NCBI RefSeq assembly: GCF_000218235.1
Contig: NZ_GL945017.1
Span: forward strand, 2,426,953-2,490,952
Length of the DNA: 64,000 bases
Direction of reading: 5' to 3'
Source: Hallella multisaccharivorax DSM 17128
GTDB taxonomy: Bacteria > Bacteroidota > Bacteroidia > Bacteroidales > Bacteroidaceae
The notes below the pieces were generated by a model. It ran no database searches, was not told where the DNA came from, and saw nothing but the letters and a program-made list of their open reading frames with translations. Made by a program: the position numbers and the translations under genes. Shown here in pieces: positions 1-9,063 of the stretch (position 1 is the first letter of the stretch; every line of letters starts with the position of its first letter).

Positions 1-52
1 AAGCGTCAGCATCCCCTGCCTTAACTCTTTCTATTAGCTTTTCTATCTTCAT
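1..52 (-). CDS. N-terminal fragment, possibly an ECF sigma factor (cut by window edge)
   Basis: An ATG at 52-50 on the minus strand opens a frame that stays open to the edge of the window and gives 17 residues beginning MKIEKLIERVKAGD. The pattern of a short helix followed by R-V-K-x-G-D-x-x-A is common at the start of ECF-type RNA polymerase sigma factors. The fragment is far too short to prove this, and TPR-like or other helical proteins could start the same way. It lies back-to-back with the SusC gene at 432, whose product has an STN domain, which fits a sigma/anti-sigma regulated locus. The assignment is inference. Confidence 0.35.
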   Translation of the reverse strand, partial: MKIEKLIERVKAGDADA

Positions 53-431
53 GTTGGGTGTGCGAGATTATACACATTATATATATAAAATACGTGGAAA
101 AGCGAAAATATTGCGTAAGAAACCGTTAAAAATGCTTATTAGGGCGTGTTTCTGCGAGGTAATGGTTTGAGAGCGTTTCTATTTCATTAATCTGTGTTTT
201 TCGTAAATTCTCGTCTATGCCACTTAATGCCAACGACTGCCACAACCCCTTGAAACTCAAAATAAAGGCATCATTCTACTATTTTTTTTGCTTTTTTAGG
301 CGTTCTTTTCTAAAAAAGTAGCTTTTCTTTTAAGTAGTTTTTCCTGTTGTCTTGTTAGAATAGAGAACGACGGTGGATAACCATCAAATCGTTTGCTATG
401 CAGTTTTATTAATGTACCTAAAATAGCCTCT
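53..431. other. Intergenic region between divergent genes
   Basis: This 379-bp AT-rich stretch separates the leftward fragment from the SusC gene. It holds T-rich tracts around 280-340. I see no open frame with coding character and no clean TTTG/TAnnTTTG promoter pair. The open frame that could extend the SusC gene upstream begins at a TTG at 393 and has no support. Confidence 0.5.
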
Positions 432-3400
432 ATGAGTCAAGTACCATTTAAAAGCAAGAGATGGGCAAAAGCGATGCTTGCCCTTCTACTGGTTTCAGCT
501 CCGTTTCAGTGGGTTCATGCGCAGATTACGCTCAACAGCTCCAAGACCCAGTTGAGAACCATCATCCAAAAAATCAAACAGCAGACCAAGTACGAGTTCT
601 TCCTTGATGACCGTCTGGCCAGTACCACAGTTCCGGCCATCAAGGTAAATAACGCCTCCATCCAGGAGGTGCTGTCGCGCTTGTTGGCAGGGAAAGATGT
701 GACCTATCGCATTGAAGACGATGTAGTCTATCTTAAAAGGAAAGAGGATCGGGAGCAAGCTACACCCAAGCCCCAGCAGCCAAAAGGAAAAGCCACGGCA
801 CGCAAAGTGTCAGGGACCATCCGCGATGAGCATGGGGAACCGCTCATTGGAGCCACAGTGAGTGTGGTGGGGACCAATCAGAAAGCCATCACCGATATTG
901 ATGGTAACTATGTGATCACTACCGACAGCTCCAATCCTGTGCTTTTAGTGTCTTACATAGGCTATCAGGACAAGGAGTTGCGTGTGAGCGGTGACAATGC
1001 TGACCTGACCCTTCTTCCCGATGCCAAGTCGCTCAATGAAGTAGTTGTCACCGCCTTGGGTATCAAACGGGAGCAAAAGGCCCTGAGCTACAATGTGCAG
1101 CAGGTGAAGGGTGACGAACTGACAAAGGTGAAGAGTACCAACTTTATGAACTCGCTTTCTGGAAAGGTAGCCGGCGTCACCATCAATGCATCATCAGCAG
1201 GAGCGGGTGGCGCCACAAAGGTGGTGATGCGTGGCCCGAAGTCTATCTCACAGTCCAATGCCGCACTCTATGTTGTCGATGGCGTACCCATCAACAACAC
1301 TTCTTCCGGCAGCGTTGACGGCGGCGTTTACTCTGCACAACCAGGCTCTGAAGGTATTGCCGACATCAACCCTGACGACATCGAGAGCATCAGCGTGCTC
1401 AGTGGTCCGGCTGCAGCCGCCCTCTATGGCTCAGCAGCAGCACAAGGCGTCATTATGATTACGACCAAAAAGGGAGCCGAGGGAAAGGTGAAAGTAACGA
1501 TCAGCAACAGCTCACAGTTCTCCAATCCCTTTGTCATGCCGGAATTCCAAAACGAGTATGTCAACGCTCCTGGCAGCATCCTCTCCTGGGGTAATAAGGA
1601 AAAATCGGCTTTTGGAGACTATAATCCGAAGGACTTCTTCAATACCGGTACCAACATCCAGAATAATGTCTCGCTAACCACAGGCAGTAAGAACAGCCAG
1701 TTGTATCTTTCTCTTGGTACAACCAATGCCAAGGGAATCATTCCCAACAATGCTTATAACCGTTATAACGTTATGGTAAGGAATGTGACCAAGACGCTCA
1801 ACGATAAGCTCACGCTGGACTTTAATTTCCAGTATGTACGTGAGAACGACCGCAACCTCATGGCCCAAGGACAGTATTTCAATCCGCTGACTTCCGTATA
1901 TCTCTTCCCCCGTGGCGAGAGCTTTGACGCTATTCGCACTTACGAGCTATACGATGATACCCGTGGTATTTATACGCAGAACTGGAATTTAGGCGATGCT
2001 CTTCACATGCAAAACCCATACTGGGTAGCTTACCGCATGCCGCGCACCAACCGCAAGAACCGCTACATGGTGAATGCCTCGGCTAAATACCAGGTTTTCG
2101 ACTGGCTTGACGTTACCGCCCGCATGCGTTGGGATGACGCCATGGCCAAACAGGAAGACAAGCGTTACGCCTCCACCATCGATTTGTTCGCACATTCTAA
2201 ATATGGCTTCTATAGCTATGACAAGATCAACGACCGTAGTCTTTATGGAGACCTGATGGCAAACATCAATAAGCGCTGGACAGACTGGACACTCTCGGCC
2301 AACCTTGGCGCATCGTTGTCACGATATAAATATGACGCTACCGGCTATCAGGGCGGACTGAAAGCCCCGTCAAACATCTTTACGCCCAACGCCATTGACT
2401 ATGGCAGCGTAACCAACGACAACCGCCCTATCTATTCATATTCACAACACAACATCAACTCACTCTTTGCCAACGTGGAGATGGGATGGAGGAGCATGCT
2501 TTATCTGACGGTTACAGGGCGCAACGACTGGGACTCGGCACTTGAAGGTACCGCACAGACGTCTTTCTTCTATCCTTCAGTGGGCCTGTCGGGAGTCATC
2601 TCGGAGATGGTCAAACTGCCCGCATTCATCGACTACCTCAAAGTGCGTGGCTCATGGGCATCGGTAGGCTCGGCTATTCCTGCTAACATCTCTTCGAAAA
2701 ACCGCTATGAGTATAATCCTGCTTCAGGGACATACAGCAGTGTGACCTACAAGTTCCCCGATAAGTTTTATCCAGAGCGTACCAACTCCTGGGAGGCAGG
2801 TCTGTCTGCACGTCTGTTCAACAGCGCCGTGACACTTGACCTCACATTTTATCAGTCGAACACCACCAAGCAGACCTTCCTGCTCGACATCACTTCGGCC
2901 GGTGGCTATAATAAAGAATATGTTCAGACGGGAAACGTGCGCAACCGAGGTATTGAGCTTTCGTTGGGTTACAACAAGTCCTGGGGCGAGTTCTCATGGA
3001 ATCCGACACTTACCTACAGTATGAACCGCAACAAGATTATCAAGCTTTTCGATGATCCCGACCGCGTACTCTCCATGGGAGGCCTGTCCGGATGCGAAAT
3101 TATTCTGAAAAAGGGAGGCACCATGGGCGACGTGTATACTACGACAGACTTCCAGCGTGATGCCGACGGCAATATTGCAGTGAACGACGGTAAGGTGGTA
3201 CAGCGCACACTCGACAACCCACTTTATCGTGGCAGTGTACTTCCTAAAGGCAATCTCGGCTTCTCAAATGAGTTCCGTTATAAGGGTCTCAATCTTGGTT
3301 TCCTCATTTCAGCACGCTTTGGCGGTATTGTAATGTCGCAGACGCAGGCCATCATGGATGCATACGGTGTTTCAAAACGCTCAGCAGAGGTGCGCGGCAA

Positions 3401-3731
3401 TGGCGGTGTAGCGGTCAATCGCGGTCTTATCAGCGCAGAAAACTACTATACGATCGTAGGCGGAGAAAGTCCTATCTGGTCGGAATATATCTACAGTGCT
3501 ACCAACGCACGGCTGCAGGAGGCACATCTCAGTTATACCTTCCCAAAGAAATGGCTCGGTGATGTAAGCCTTACAGTTGGGCTGGTGGCACACAACCTCC
3601 TCATGATATACAACAAGGCGCCATTCGATCCAGAGTCGGTAGCCTCCACCGGCACTTACTACCAAGGCTTCGACTACTTCATGCAGCCCAGTCTGCGCTC
3701 ATGGGGTTTCAATGTCAATCTGCAGTTCTGA
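432..3731 (+). CDS. SusC/RagA-family TonB-dependent outer-membrane receptor with STN domain
   Basis: This 1,099-residue outer-membrane receptor probably imports oligosaccharides cut by its neighbours, using TonB energy. From the ATG at 432 it has a signal peptide ending near residue 30 (…VHAQ), an STN domain (about 32-110), a CarboxypepD_reg-like domain (about 125-205, with EPLIGATVSV and DIDGNY), the SusC signature NEVVVTALGI, a plug domain (LYVVDGVPIN) and a long beta-barrel ending in an aromatic-rich strand. STN domains in this family pass a signal to FecR-type anti-sigma factors, so the operon may be ECF-sigma controlled. The frame is open back to a TTG at 393, but ATG 432 gives a clean signal peptide. 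It is followed after 33 bp by the SusD partner. Confidence 0.93.
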   Translation: MSQVPFKSKRWAKAMLALLLVSAPFQWVHAQITLNSSKTQLRTIIQKIKQQTKYEFFLDDRLASTTVPAIKVNNASIQEVLSRLLAGKDVTYRIEDDVVYLKRKEDREQATPKPQQPKGKATARKVSGTIRDEHGEPLIGATVSVVGTNQKAITDIDGNYVITTDSSNPVLLVSYIGYQDKELRVSGDNADLTLLPDAKSLNEVVVTALGIKREQKALSYNVQQVKGDELTKVKSTNFMNSLSGKVAGVTINASSAGAGGATKVVMRGPKSISQSNAALYVVDGVPINNTSSGSVDGGVYSAQPGSEGIADINPDDIESISVLSGPAAAALYGSAAAQGVIMITTKKGAEGKVKVTISNSSQFSNPFVMPEFQNEYVNAPGSILSWGNKEKSAFGDYNPKDFFNTGTNIQNNVSLTTGSKNSQLYLSLGTTNAKGIIPNNAYNRYNVMVRNVTKTLNDKLTLDFNFQYVRENDRNLMAQGQYFNPLTSVYLFPRGESFDAIRTYELYDDTRGIYTQNWNLGDALHMQNPYWVAYRMPRTNRKNRYMVNASAKYQVFDWLDVTARMRWDDAMAKQEDKRYASTIDLFAHSKYGFYSYDKINDRSLYGDLMANINKRWTDWTLSANLGASLSRYKYDATGYQGGLKAPSNIFTPNAIDYGSVTNDNRPIYSYSQHNINSLFANVEMGWRSMLYLTVTGRNDWDSALEGTAQTSFFYPSVGLSGVISEMVKLPAFIDYLKVRGSWASVGSAIPANISSKNRYEYNPASGTYSSVTYKFPDKFYPERTNSWEAGLSARLFNSAVTLDLTFYQSNTTKQTFLLDITSAGGYNKEYVQTGNVRNRGIELSLGYNKSWGEFSWNPTLTYSMNRNKIIKLFDDPDRVLSMGGLSGCEIILKKGGTMGDVYTTTDFQRDADGNIAVNDGKVVQRTLDNPLYRGSVLPKGNLGFSNEFRYKGLNLGFLISARFGGIVMSQTQAIMDAYGVSKRSAEVRGNGGVAVNRGLISAENYYTIVGGESPIWSEYIYSATNARLQEAHLSYTFPKKWLGDVSLTVGLVAHNLLMIYNKAPFDPESVASTGTYYQGFDYFMQPSLRSWGFNVNLQF

Positions 3732-3764
3732 CAATATGACTTTATCTTTAAAGAGAAATAATCC

Positions 3765-5321
3765 ATGAAAAGAATCAATATAAATATCCGAAAACTGACA
3801 CTCGTAGCCGCCTTCGCAACTGTGGCAGTAATGGGATCATGCACCGATGGCTTTGAAGATGCCAACCGCCCAGGCAATAAGACTAATGCTGAGGAACTCG
3901 GCCGCGACAACTATATGTCCGGAAATTTTCTTATCAACATGCAAGACAACGTGTTCCCCGAACAGGAGAATGCCTACCAAATGAACTACGACCTCATTGG
4001 TAACTATTTAGGGCGTTATTTTACATATGCCAACAATGGTTTCGCACAAAAGAACTTCGTACTAAGCAATGCTCCTGAAAACTGGGCGGCCTATCCTCTG
4101 CGCGACATGAAGCCGAAGATAGAGTCCAATTTTGAGGAAATCAGACGCATCAGTCATGGAGAGGGACTCACATACGCCCTCGCACTCATTCTACGCGCAC
4201 AGGGTTACCTGACACTGACTGATATGTATGGCCCACTGACAATTGGTGCTGATGACAACGACGCCAACGCCTATTCCTCTCAGAAGGATGTCTACAAGCG
4301 CATTCTCAGCGATTTGGATTCTGCCACTGCTATGATGGCTCCTGTCGTATCAGCAAACCCTTCCGTAAAGTTTGCAGAGGAATATGACCATGTGTATCAT
4401 GGCACGCTATCTTCATGGCTGAAATTTGCCAACTCACTCAAGCTCCGTATGGCCATTCGCATGCGTTTTGTAGAGCCTGGGCTGGCTAAAAAGATTGGTG
4501 AGCAGGCTGTTAAAGATGGCGTCATCACAAACAATAGCGATAATCTCACAATCACCTATACACCTAACGGACTTTACAAGACCTCGGTGGAATGGGGCGA
4601 TACCCGTGCTTGTGCTGATATTGAGACCTACATGAATGGTTATCATGATCCGCGCATAGAGAAATATTTTTCATCGCCAGCCACATCCGGACCTCGAAAG
4701 ATTATCGGTATGCGGGCCGGTGCCAACGTCGGTAACAAGGCTATGGCGGATGCTCTTTATTCTGCTGCTAATGTTAAGCAGAACGACAATGGTATTTGGA
4801 TGACAGCTGCAGAGGTGACTTTCTGCCGCGCAGAAGGAGCGTTGGCCGGATGGACAGGCATGGGCGGGACTGCCGGTGAACTCTACAATCAAGCTGTTAC
4901 CCTCTCCTTTGAGCAATGGGGTGTCTCCGGTGCCAGTACTTACCTCAACAATGACTCTGACAAGCAGGCTGATTATTTGAATGTAGAGGGCGGCTATGGC
5001 AGCAATGCCTCGGCTGTGAGCACCATCACCGTTAAATGGGATGACAGCGCCTCGGAAGAAGTAAAATTCGAAAGACTTATCACCCAGAAGTGGATAGCAA
5101 TGTTCCCCAACGGACAGGAGGCCTGGTGCGACTTGCGCCGCACAGGATATCCCAAGGTTTTTGCGCCGGCACAAAGCTCAGCGGCCAACCTGAGTGTTGC
5201 TAACCGACTACCTCTCGATCCCAAGGAGCGTGTACGCAACAAGACAAATTATGACAAGGCTGTGCAACTTCTTGGTGGGGCTGACGACTATGCCACGAAA
5301 ATGTGGTGGCAAAAAAAGTAA
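3765..5321 (+). CDS. SusD/RagB-like nutrient-binding outer-membrane lipoprotein
   Basis: This 518-residue protein is the surface lid that works with the SusC barrel encoded just upstream. The N-terminus is a lipoprotein signal with the lipid-attachment Cys at 26 (VMGSC) followed by acidic residues, as in surface-exported Bacteroidota lipoproteins. The body matches the SusD-like_2 type, with helical TPR-like repeats (for example ALALILRAQGYLTLTDMYGP and FCRAEGALAGW) and the typical late segment QKWIAMFPNGQEAW. The glycan bound cannot be read from sequence; the context suggests N-glycan or another GlcNAc-containing glycan. It is the second gene of a five-gene operon. Confidence 0.92.
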   Translation: MKRININIRKLTLVAAFATVAVMGSCTDGFEDANRPGNKTNAEELGRDNYMSGNFLINMQDNVFPEQENAYQMNYDLIGNYLGRYFTYANNGFAQKNFVLSNAPENWAAYPLRDMKPKIESNFEEIRRISHGEGLTYALALILRAQGYLTLTDMYGPLTIGADDNDANAYSSQKDVYKRILSDLDSATAMMAPVVSANPSVKFAEEYDHVYHGTLSSWLKFANSLKLRMAIRMRFVEPGLAKKIGEQAVKDGVITNNSDNLTITYTPNGLYKTSVEWGDTRACADIETYMNGYHDPRIEKYFSSPATSGPRKIIGMRAGANVGNKAMADALYSAANVKQNDNGIWMTAAEVTFCRAEGALAGWTGMGGTAGELYNQAVTLSFEQWGVSGASTYLNNDSDKQADYLNVEGGYGSNASAVSTITVKWDDSASEEVKFERLITQKWIAMFPNGQEAWCDLRRTGYPKVFAPAQSSAANLSVANRLPLDPKERVRNKTNYDKAVQLLGGADDYATKMWWQKK

Positions 5322-5343
5322 ACCCTACAATCGTCTCACTTAA

Positions 5344-6462
5344 ATGGAAAAGAAGAATATGAAAAGATATATCAGAACATTCTGTCTCATGGTGATGGCC
5401 ATTACAGCGCTGACAGCTTGCAGTAACTGGACAGAAACGGAGATAAAAGATCCCGCTGACCTTGTCAAGACTGACCGTAGTACGGATTACTACCAACGGT
5501 TGAAAGCCTATAAGGCATCCGACCACGCTGTGGCTTTCGGATGGTTCGGCAACTGGACAGGTAACGGCACTAAATTGGAGAACTGCCTCATGGGACTACC
5601 CGACAGTGTGGACTTTGTGTCAATCTGGGGTAACTTCAAAAACATCAGTGACCAGCAAAAGGACGATCTCAAACAGGTGCAGCAATTGAAGGGTACTAAA
5701 GCCCTCATCTGCTTCATAGTCATGGATATCGGTGATCAGATTACGCCAGAGATGCCTCAGTCGGAGATAGACAAAGGCACCTCCTGGGATGAATGGCGCC
5801 ACCGGTTCTGGGGTTGGGGAAGTGACTCCCAGTCACAGCTCGCTGCAACGGAGAAGTATGCCAATGCTATCTGCGATACCATTGAGAAATACAACTACAA
5901 TGGTTTCGATCTCGATGCGGAGCCCGACTACGCACAGCCTTTTAATACCAATAAAGAGCTGTGGACTCACAGCGAAATCATGGACTGCTTCGTGGAGACC
6001 ATTTCCAAACGGATTGGACCGGCATCAGGCACAGGCAAGATGCTGGTGGTGGATGGGCAGCCTGAGCGCATACCAACTAAATATGCCGACAGGTTCAACT
6101 ATTTCATCCTACAGGCCTATGCCTCTTCTGCGGACCAAGATCTTGATTCGCGTGTGGCCATACAATATGACCATTATAAAAATGTGTTGAGTGCTGAGCA
6201 ACTTGCTAAAAAGATAATCGTTTGCGAGAACTTTGAGAGCTACGCTTCGAATGGCGGCGTAACTTACACACTAAACGATGGAACAAAGGTGCCCTCTCTG
6301 CTTGGTATGGCTTACTGGAATCCCACAATCAATGGCCGAAAATACCACAAAGGCGGCGTAGGCTCCTACCACATGGAGTATGAGTACGGACTGGCAGGTA
6401 TCGTCAACACCTATCCCTACCTTCGCAAGGCCATTAGCATTATGAATCCTGTCATCAAATAA
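5344..6462 (+). CDS. GH18-family surface lipoprotein (endo-beta-N-acetylglucosaminidase-like)
   Basis: This 372-residue protein has a lipoprotein signal with Cys26 (LTAC) and a GH18-type TIM-barrel core. The GH18 signature D-G-x-D-x-D-x-E reads NGFDLDAE here (residues 186-193): the last three acids, including the catalytic Glu193, are kept, but the first Asp is Asn. GH18 members of such operons usually cut the chitobiose core of N-glycans, and some are non-catalytic binding proteins; the Asn leaves this open. Translation may start at 5344 or at the second ATG at 5359, which gives a more usual signal peptide (MKRYIRTFCLM). It lies 22 bp after the SusD gene. Confidence 0.85.
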   Translation: MEKKNMKRYIRTFCLMVMAITALTACSNWTETEIKDPADLVKTDRSTDYYQRLKAYKASDHAVAFGWFGNWTGNGTKLENCLMGLPDSVDFVSIWGNFKNISDQQKDDLKQVQQLKGTKALICFIVMDIGDQITPEMPQSEIDKGTSWDEWRHRFWGWGSDSQSQLAATEKYANAICDTIEKYNYNGFDLDAEPDYAQPFNTNKELWTHSEIMDCFVETISKRIGPASGTGKMLVVDGQPERIPTKYADRFNYFILQAYASSADQDLDSRVAIQYDHYKNVLSAEQLAKKIIVCENFESYASNGGVTYTLNDGTKVPSLLGMAYWNPTINGRKYHKGGVGSYHMEYEYGLAGIVNTYPYLRKAISIMNPVIK

Positions 6463-6484
6463 ATCTTTAAGTAAAAACGAAAAT

Positions 6485-7654
6485 ATGAAACGATATAGAT
6501 TAATGTTGTTGAGCTTGGGTGTCGCATCCCTTCTGCTGTACGGTTGCGAAGATGCCGACTACTCCGTACTCAGCGACCAAGCTTTCTTCGCGCAGACTCA
6601 AACCAATGGGAATAGCAGCGAGAAAATCACCATTGGTAACGAGCCTGTTACCACTGCACTTAACGTCAGACTGTCCAACCCTACATCGGAGCCTTGCTCA
6701 TTCGAAGTGGTGGTCGATACGGCCGTACTCGGCAACTTTAACCGCCACAACACAACTTCCTATGTTCCCTTACCGGAAGGTCAGTATAGCATGGCGACTA
6801 AGAACATAATGGTAGATGCGGGAACCTCGTTGTCTGCACCGCTGAACATTACATTCAATCCTTTGACCGCTGGAATGAAGAATAGTGGAGCAAAATATGC
6901 TTTGCCTTTGAAGCTTGTCAGTACTGATGGCAAGAAGGATGTGCTCAATTCGGGCAGTAGCATGGTCATACTGCTTGATCAAGTCATCTATACCCCTGTA
7001 CCAATCTTGAACAGTTCCAACAACTTTAAGTTCAAGTGGGCAGCAAACGGTGATAACATCGAGTTGAACACATGGACGGTAGAGATGAATGTCAACATCA
7101 GCCTGTTAGGAACACAGGTTGGACAATTTAACAACCAAAGTATCTTTGGTGGATGGGGCTCCAACGGCAAGAACGGAGAGATCTACATTCGCTTCGGCGA
7201 TGCGCCCATCAAAGGAAACATTCTCCAAATCAAGACACAGGGAACACAGATGAATAGTCGTATGGAATTCAAGGCCAACACATGGTATCACATTGCATTC
7301 GTCTGTACGGGTACGACGCTGAACCTATATGTCAACGGACAGTTAGACAACAGTATGACATTGCCAGGAAAAACGGTTTGGCTCGGCGCAGAGAACTGCC
7401 AGATGGGTAACCAGGACTACCTCAAGGCCAATGTGATGGTGAGCGAATTCCGCCTGTGGACCGTAGCCCGCAGTCAAGGAGAGGTGGCTAATAACATGTA
7501 TGTCATCAATCCTGAGAGCAAAGGCTTGTTTGCTTATTTCAAGTTCAATGAGGGCAGAGGAAATGAGTTTGCCGACGCAACAGGACACGGCAATAGCTGT
7601 ATAGCCAAAGGCACTACACAATGGATACCAAATGTACGTATTGACGGTAAATAA
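6485..7654 (+). CDS. DUF1735 and LamG-domain lipoprotein
   Basis: This 389-residue predicted surface lipoprotein has lipid Cys21 (LYGC) followed by acidic EDAD. Residues 25-165 look like a DUF1735 beta-sandwich, a domain common beside GH18 proteins in N-glycan loci. Residues 190-380 are a LamG/concanavalin-like fold (for example NTWYHIAFVCTGTTLNLYVNG and the closing YFKFNEGRG). It probably binds glycan at the cell surface for the SusC/SusD pair. It lies 22 bp after the GH18 gene and 9 bp before the next lipoprotein gene, so it belongs to the same operon. Confidence 0.85.
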   Translation: MKRYRLMLLSLGVASLLLYGCEDADYSVLSDQAFFAQTQTNGNSSEKITIGNEPVTTALNVRLSNPTSEPCSFEVVVDTAVLGNFNRHNTTSYVPLPEGQYSMATKNIMVDAGTSLSAPLNITFNPLTAGMKNSGAKYALPLKLVSTDGKKDVLNSGSSMVILLDQVIYTPVPILNSSNNFKFKWAANGDNIELNTWTVEMNVNISLLGTQVGQFNNQSIFGGWGSNGKNGEIYIRFGDAPIKGNILQIKTQGTQMNSRMEFKANTWYHIAFVCTGTTLNLYVNGQLDNSMTLPGKTVWLGAENCQMGNQDYLKANVMVSEFRLWTVARSQGEVANNMYVINPESKGLFAYFKFNEGRGNEFADATGHGNSCIAKGTTQWIPNVRIDGK

Positions 7655-7663
7655 TTAAAACCA

Positions 7664-8674
7664 ATGAAAGCATTTCACATTATCAGAATATCTCTCCCTC
7701 TCATATTGGGAGCTGTACTGCTCCAATCCTGTGACGACGAGCCCGCAGTGGGTACACCGCTCAATCCCGTTACTGAGGATAACTACGGAGCTAAAGTATA
7801 CATCTATCAAAGTGGGGCCAAGACCAACACGACTGATATTACTGTGGTTCAGACTCCTGTCAATATAATCCTGCCCCCAGATACCATTGATGTGTATGTT
7901 AACCTCACCGTACCTGCCCAGCAAGATGTCTCAGTCTCTCTGACTCCTGATGAGGCTGCAGCTGCCGCCTATGGCGACAATACCACAGCATTGCCTGCAG
8001 CTGCCATCAATGTTATCAATCCGACCGTGGCCATCAAAGCCGGCGAGTATCGTTCAACAGAGCCCGTACATATAACGCTCAAGGACGACGATGCCCTTAA
8101 GGCCTTTCAAGGACAGGGCGTGGCTATACTCAAATTGTCGACAACATCCAAAGAGGTGACACTGGCCAAAGAGTATAATAAGTACAAGTTGCTTATCCAT
8201 AAAATCACAACCAATCTGCGCTCACAGTCTAAAGCTGAACTGGCCAAACTCACAAAAATTGATATAAATAATTATAGGGTGGAGGTCAATGGATATGAGA
8301 CAACTGGCTTAAACGACAACAACACTTCAACCGCCTACGATAACTATGGTCCCTATGAGGTTGTCATGCAGCTCGATAAGCCGCATAACATCAGCGGGCT
8401 ATCCTATCAGTTCGGATATGACAGCCCATATTATTCACCGTCAGTAATTGAAATTCTCACCAGTGACGACGGGACGAAATGGACGAGTCAGACCAATGGA
8501 GAAGTGAATGATAGTTATGGACCTTCATCCAGTACCGATATCGTGCCATGGGTGTTCTACAGCACAGTGAAATGTAAGTATGTGAAGTTGCGTTGCGTAA
8601 AATGCCCATACGGGGTGTGGTACGGAAATGACTACAACATGCCAGCATTGTGTGAGGTCAATCTTTATGAATAA
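7664..8674 (+). CDS. DUF1735 and F5/8-type-C-like (discoidin) lipoprotein
   Basis: This 336-residue predicted surface lipoprotein has lipid Cys23 (LQSC) followed by DDE. The N-terminal part (about 30-170) resembles DUF1735. The C-terminal part (about 195-336) has features of the F5/8-type-C galactose-binding-like sandwich: a disordered-looking D-N-N-T-S start, then VVMQLDKPHNISGL, then a surface-exposed loop and the strand CKYVKLRC. It is the last gene of the PUL operon and probably adds a second carbohydrate-binding surface protein. Domain edges are estimates. Confidence 0.8.
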   Translation: MKAFHIIRISLPLILGAVLLQSCDDEPAVGTPLNPVTEDNYGAKVYIYQSGAKTNTTDITVVQTPVNIILPPDTIDVYVNLTVPAQQDVSVSLTPDEAAAAAYGDNTTALPAAAINVINPTVAIKAGEYRSTEPVHITLKDDDALKAFQGQGVAILKLSTTSKEVTLAKEYNKYKLLIHKITTNLRSQSKAELAKLTKIDINNYRVEVNGYETTGLNDNNTSTAYDNYGPYEVVMQLDKPHNISGLSYQFGYDSPYYSPSVIEILTSDDGTKWTSQTNGEVNDSYGPSSSTDIVPWVFYSTVKCKYVKLRCVKCPYGVWYGNDYNMPALCEVNLYE

Positions 8675-8689
8675 GATAGCTAAAATCGT

Positions 8690-8720
8690 TTGCCGGCATT
8701 GGTAAGGCTGATGCCGGTAA
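8690..8720 (+). terminator. Stem-loop after the PUL operon
   Basis: Two arms, 8690-8699 and 8711-8720, are complementary over 10 positions with one G/A mismatch and enclose an 11-nt loop. It sits 16 nt after the last PUL gene. There is no clear T-tract after it, so it may be an RNA 3'-end stabiliser rather than a strong terminator. Confidence 0.4.
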
Positions 8721-8788
8721 GCGATATGAGATCCTCCTGATAATAACTATTGTTAGGTAATTATTTTTTGAAAATAATCGCGAAAATG

Positions 8789-8820
8789 TTTGGAGAAACA
8801 AAATAATTAAAGTAACTTTG
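8789..8820 (+). promoter_or_regulatory. Bacteroidota-type promoter of tRNA-His
   Basis: A perfect pair is visible: TTTG at 8789-8792, exactly 20 bp, then TAACTTTG at 8813-8820. This is the consensus -33/-7 arrangement of Bacteroidota sigma-ABfr promoters. Transcription would start near 8827, about 30 nt before the tRNA. Confidence 0.8.
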
Positions 8821-8856
8821 CACTCACCTTCTGATAGGAAGCATATCTTTAACATG

Positions 8857-8930
8857 GTGGGTGTAGTTCAGTTGGTTAGAGCGTCAGATTGTGGTTCTGA
8901 ATGTCGTGGGTTCGAGTCCCTCCTCCCACC
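8857..8930 (+). tRNA. tRNA-His (anticodon GTG)
   Basis: This is a full cloverleaf: acceptor arm 8857-8863 with 8923-8929, D arm with AGTTGGTTA loop, anticodon stem TCAGA/TCTGA enclosing TTGTGGT (anticodon GTG), and T arm with TTCGAGT. A G at 8856 precedes position 1, as needed for histidine tRNA, and the discriminator is C. CCA is not encoded. Confidence 0.95.
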
Positions 8931-8945
8931 CTGCCAAGAATAAAG

Positions 8946-8985
8946 CGGGAATCCTTTATAGATAAGGATTCCCGTTTATTTTTTG
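8946..8985 (+). terminator. Rho-independent terminator after tRNA-His
   Basis: An 11-bp perfect stem (8946-8956 with 8964-8974, starting CGGGAATCC) is followed by a T-rich tail at 8975-8985. It lies 15 nt after the tRNA. Confidence 0.85.
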
Positions 8986-9020
8986 TATGTGCTTATGCCT
9001 ATAAATACCTCATGCCTACA

Positions 9021-9063
9021 AGGCAAACTATTCATATCCATCTGGAGTATGAATAGTTTGCCT
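9021..9063. repeat. Perfect 16-bp inverted repeat
   Basis: The arm AGGCAAACTATTCATA at 9021-9036 is repeated as its exact reverse complement at 9048-9063, with an 11-nt loop. It lies at the decayed 3' end of the oxidoreductase pseudogene. No T-tract follows on either strand, so it does not look like a simple terminator. Confidence 0.75.

Noticed and set aside
393..431. TTG-initiated extension of the SusC gene
   Set aside because: The added 13 residues precede a complete signal peptide starting at ATG 432 and have no support.
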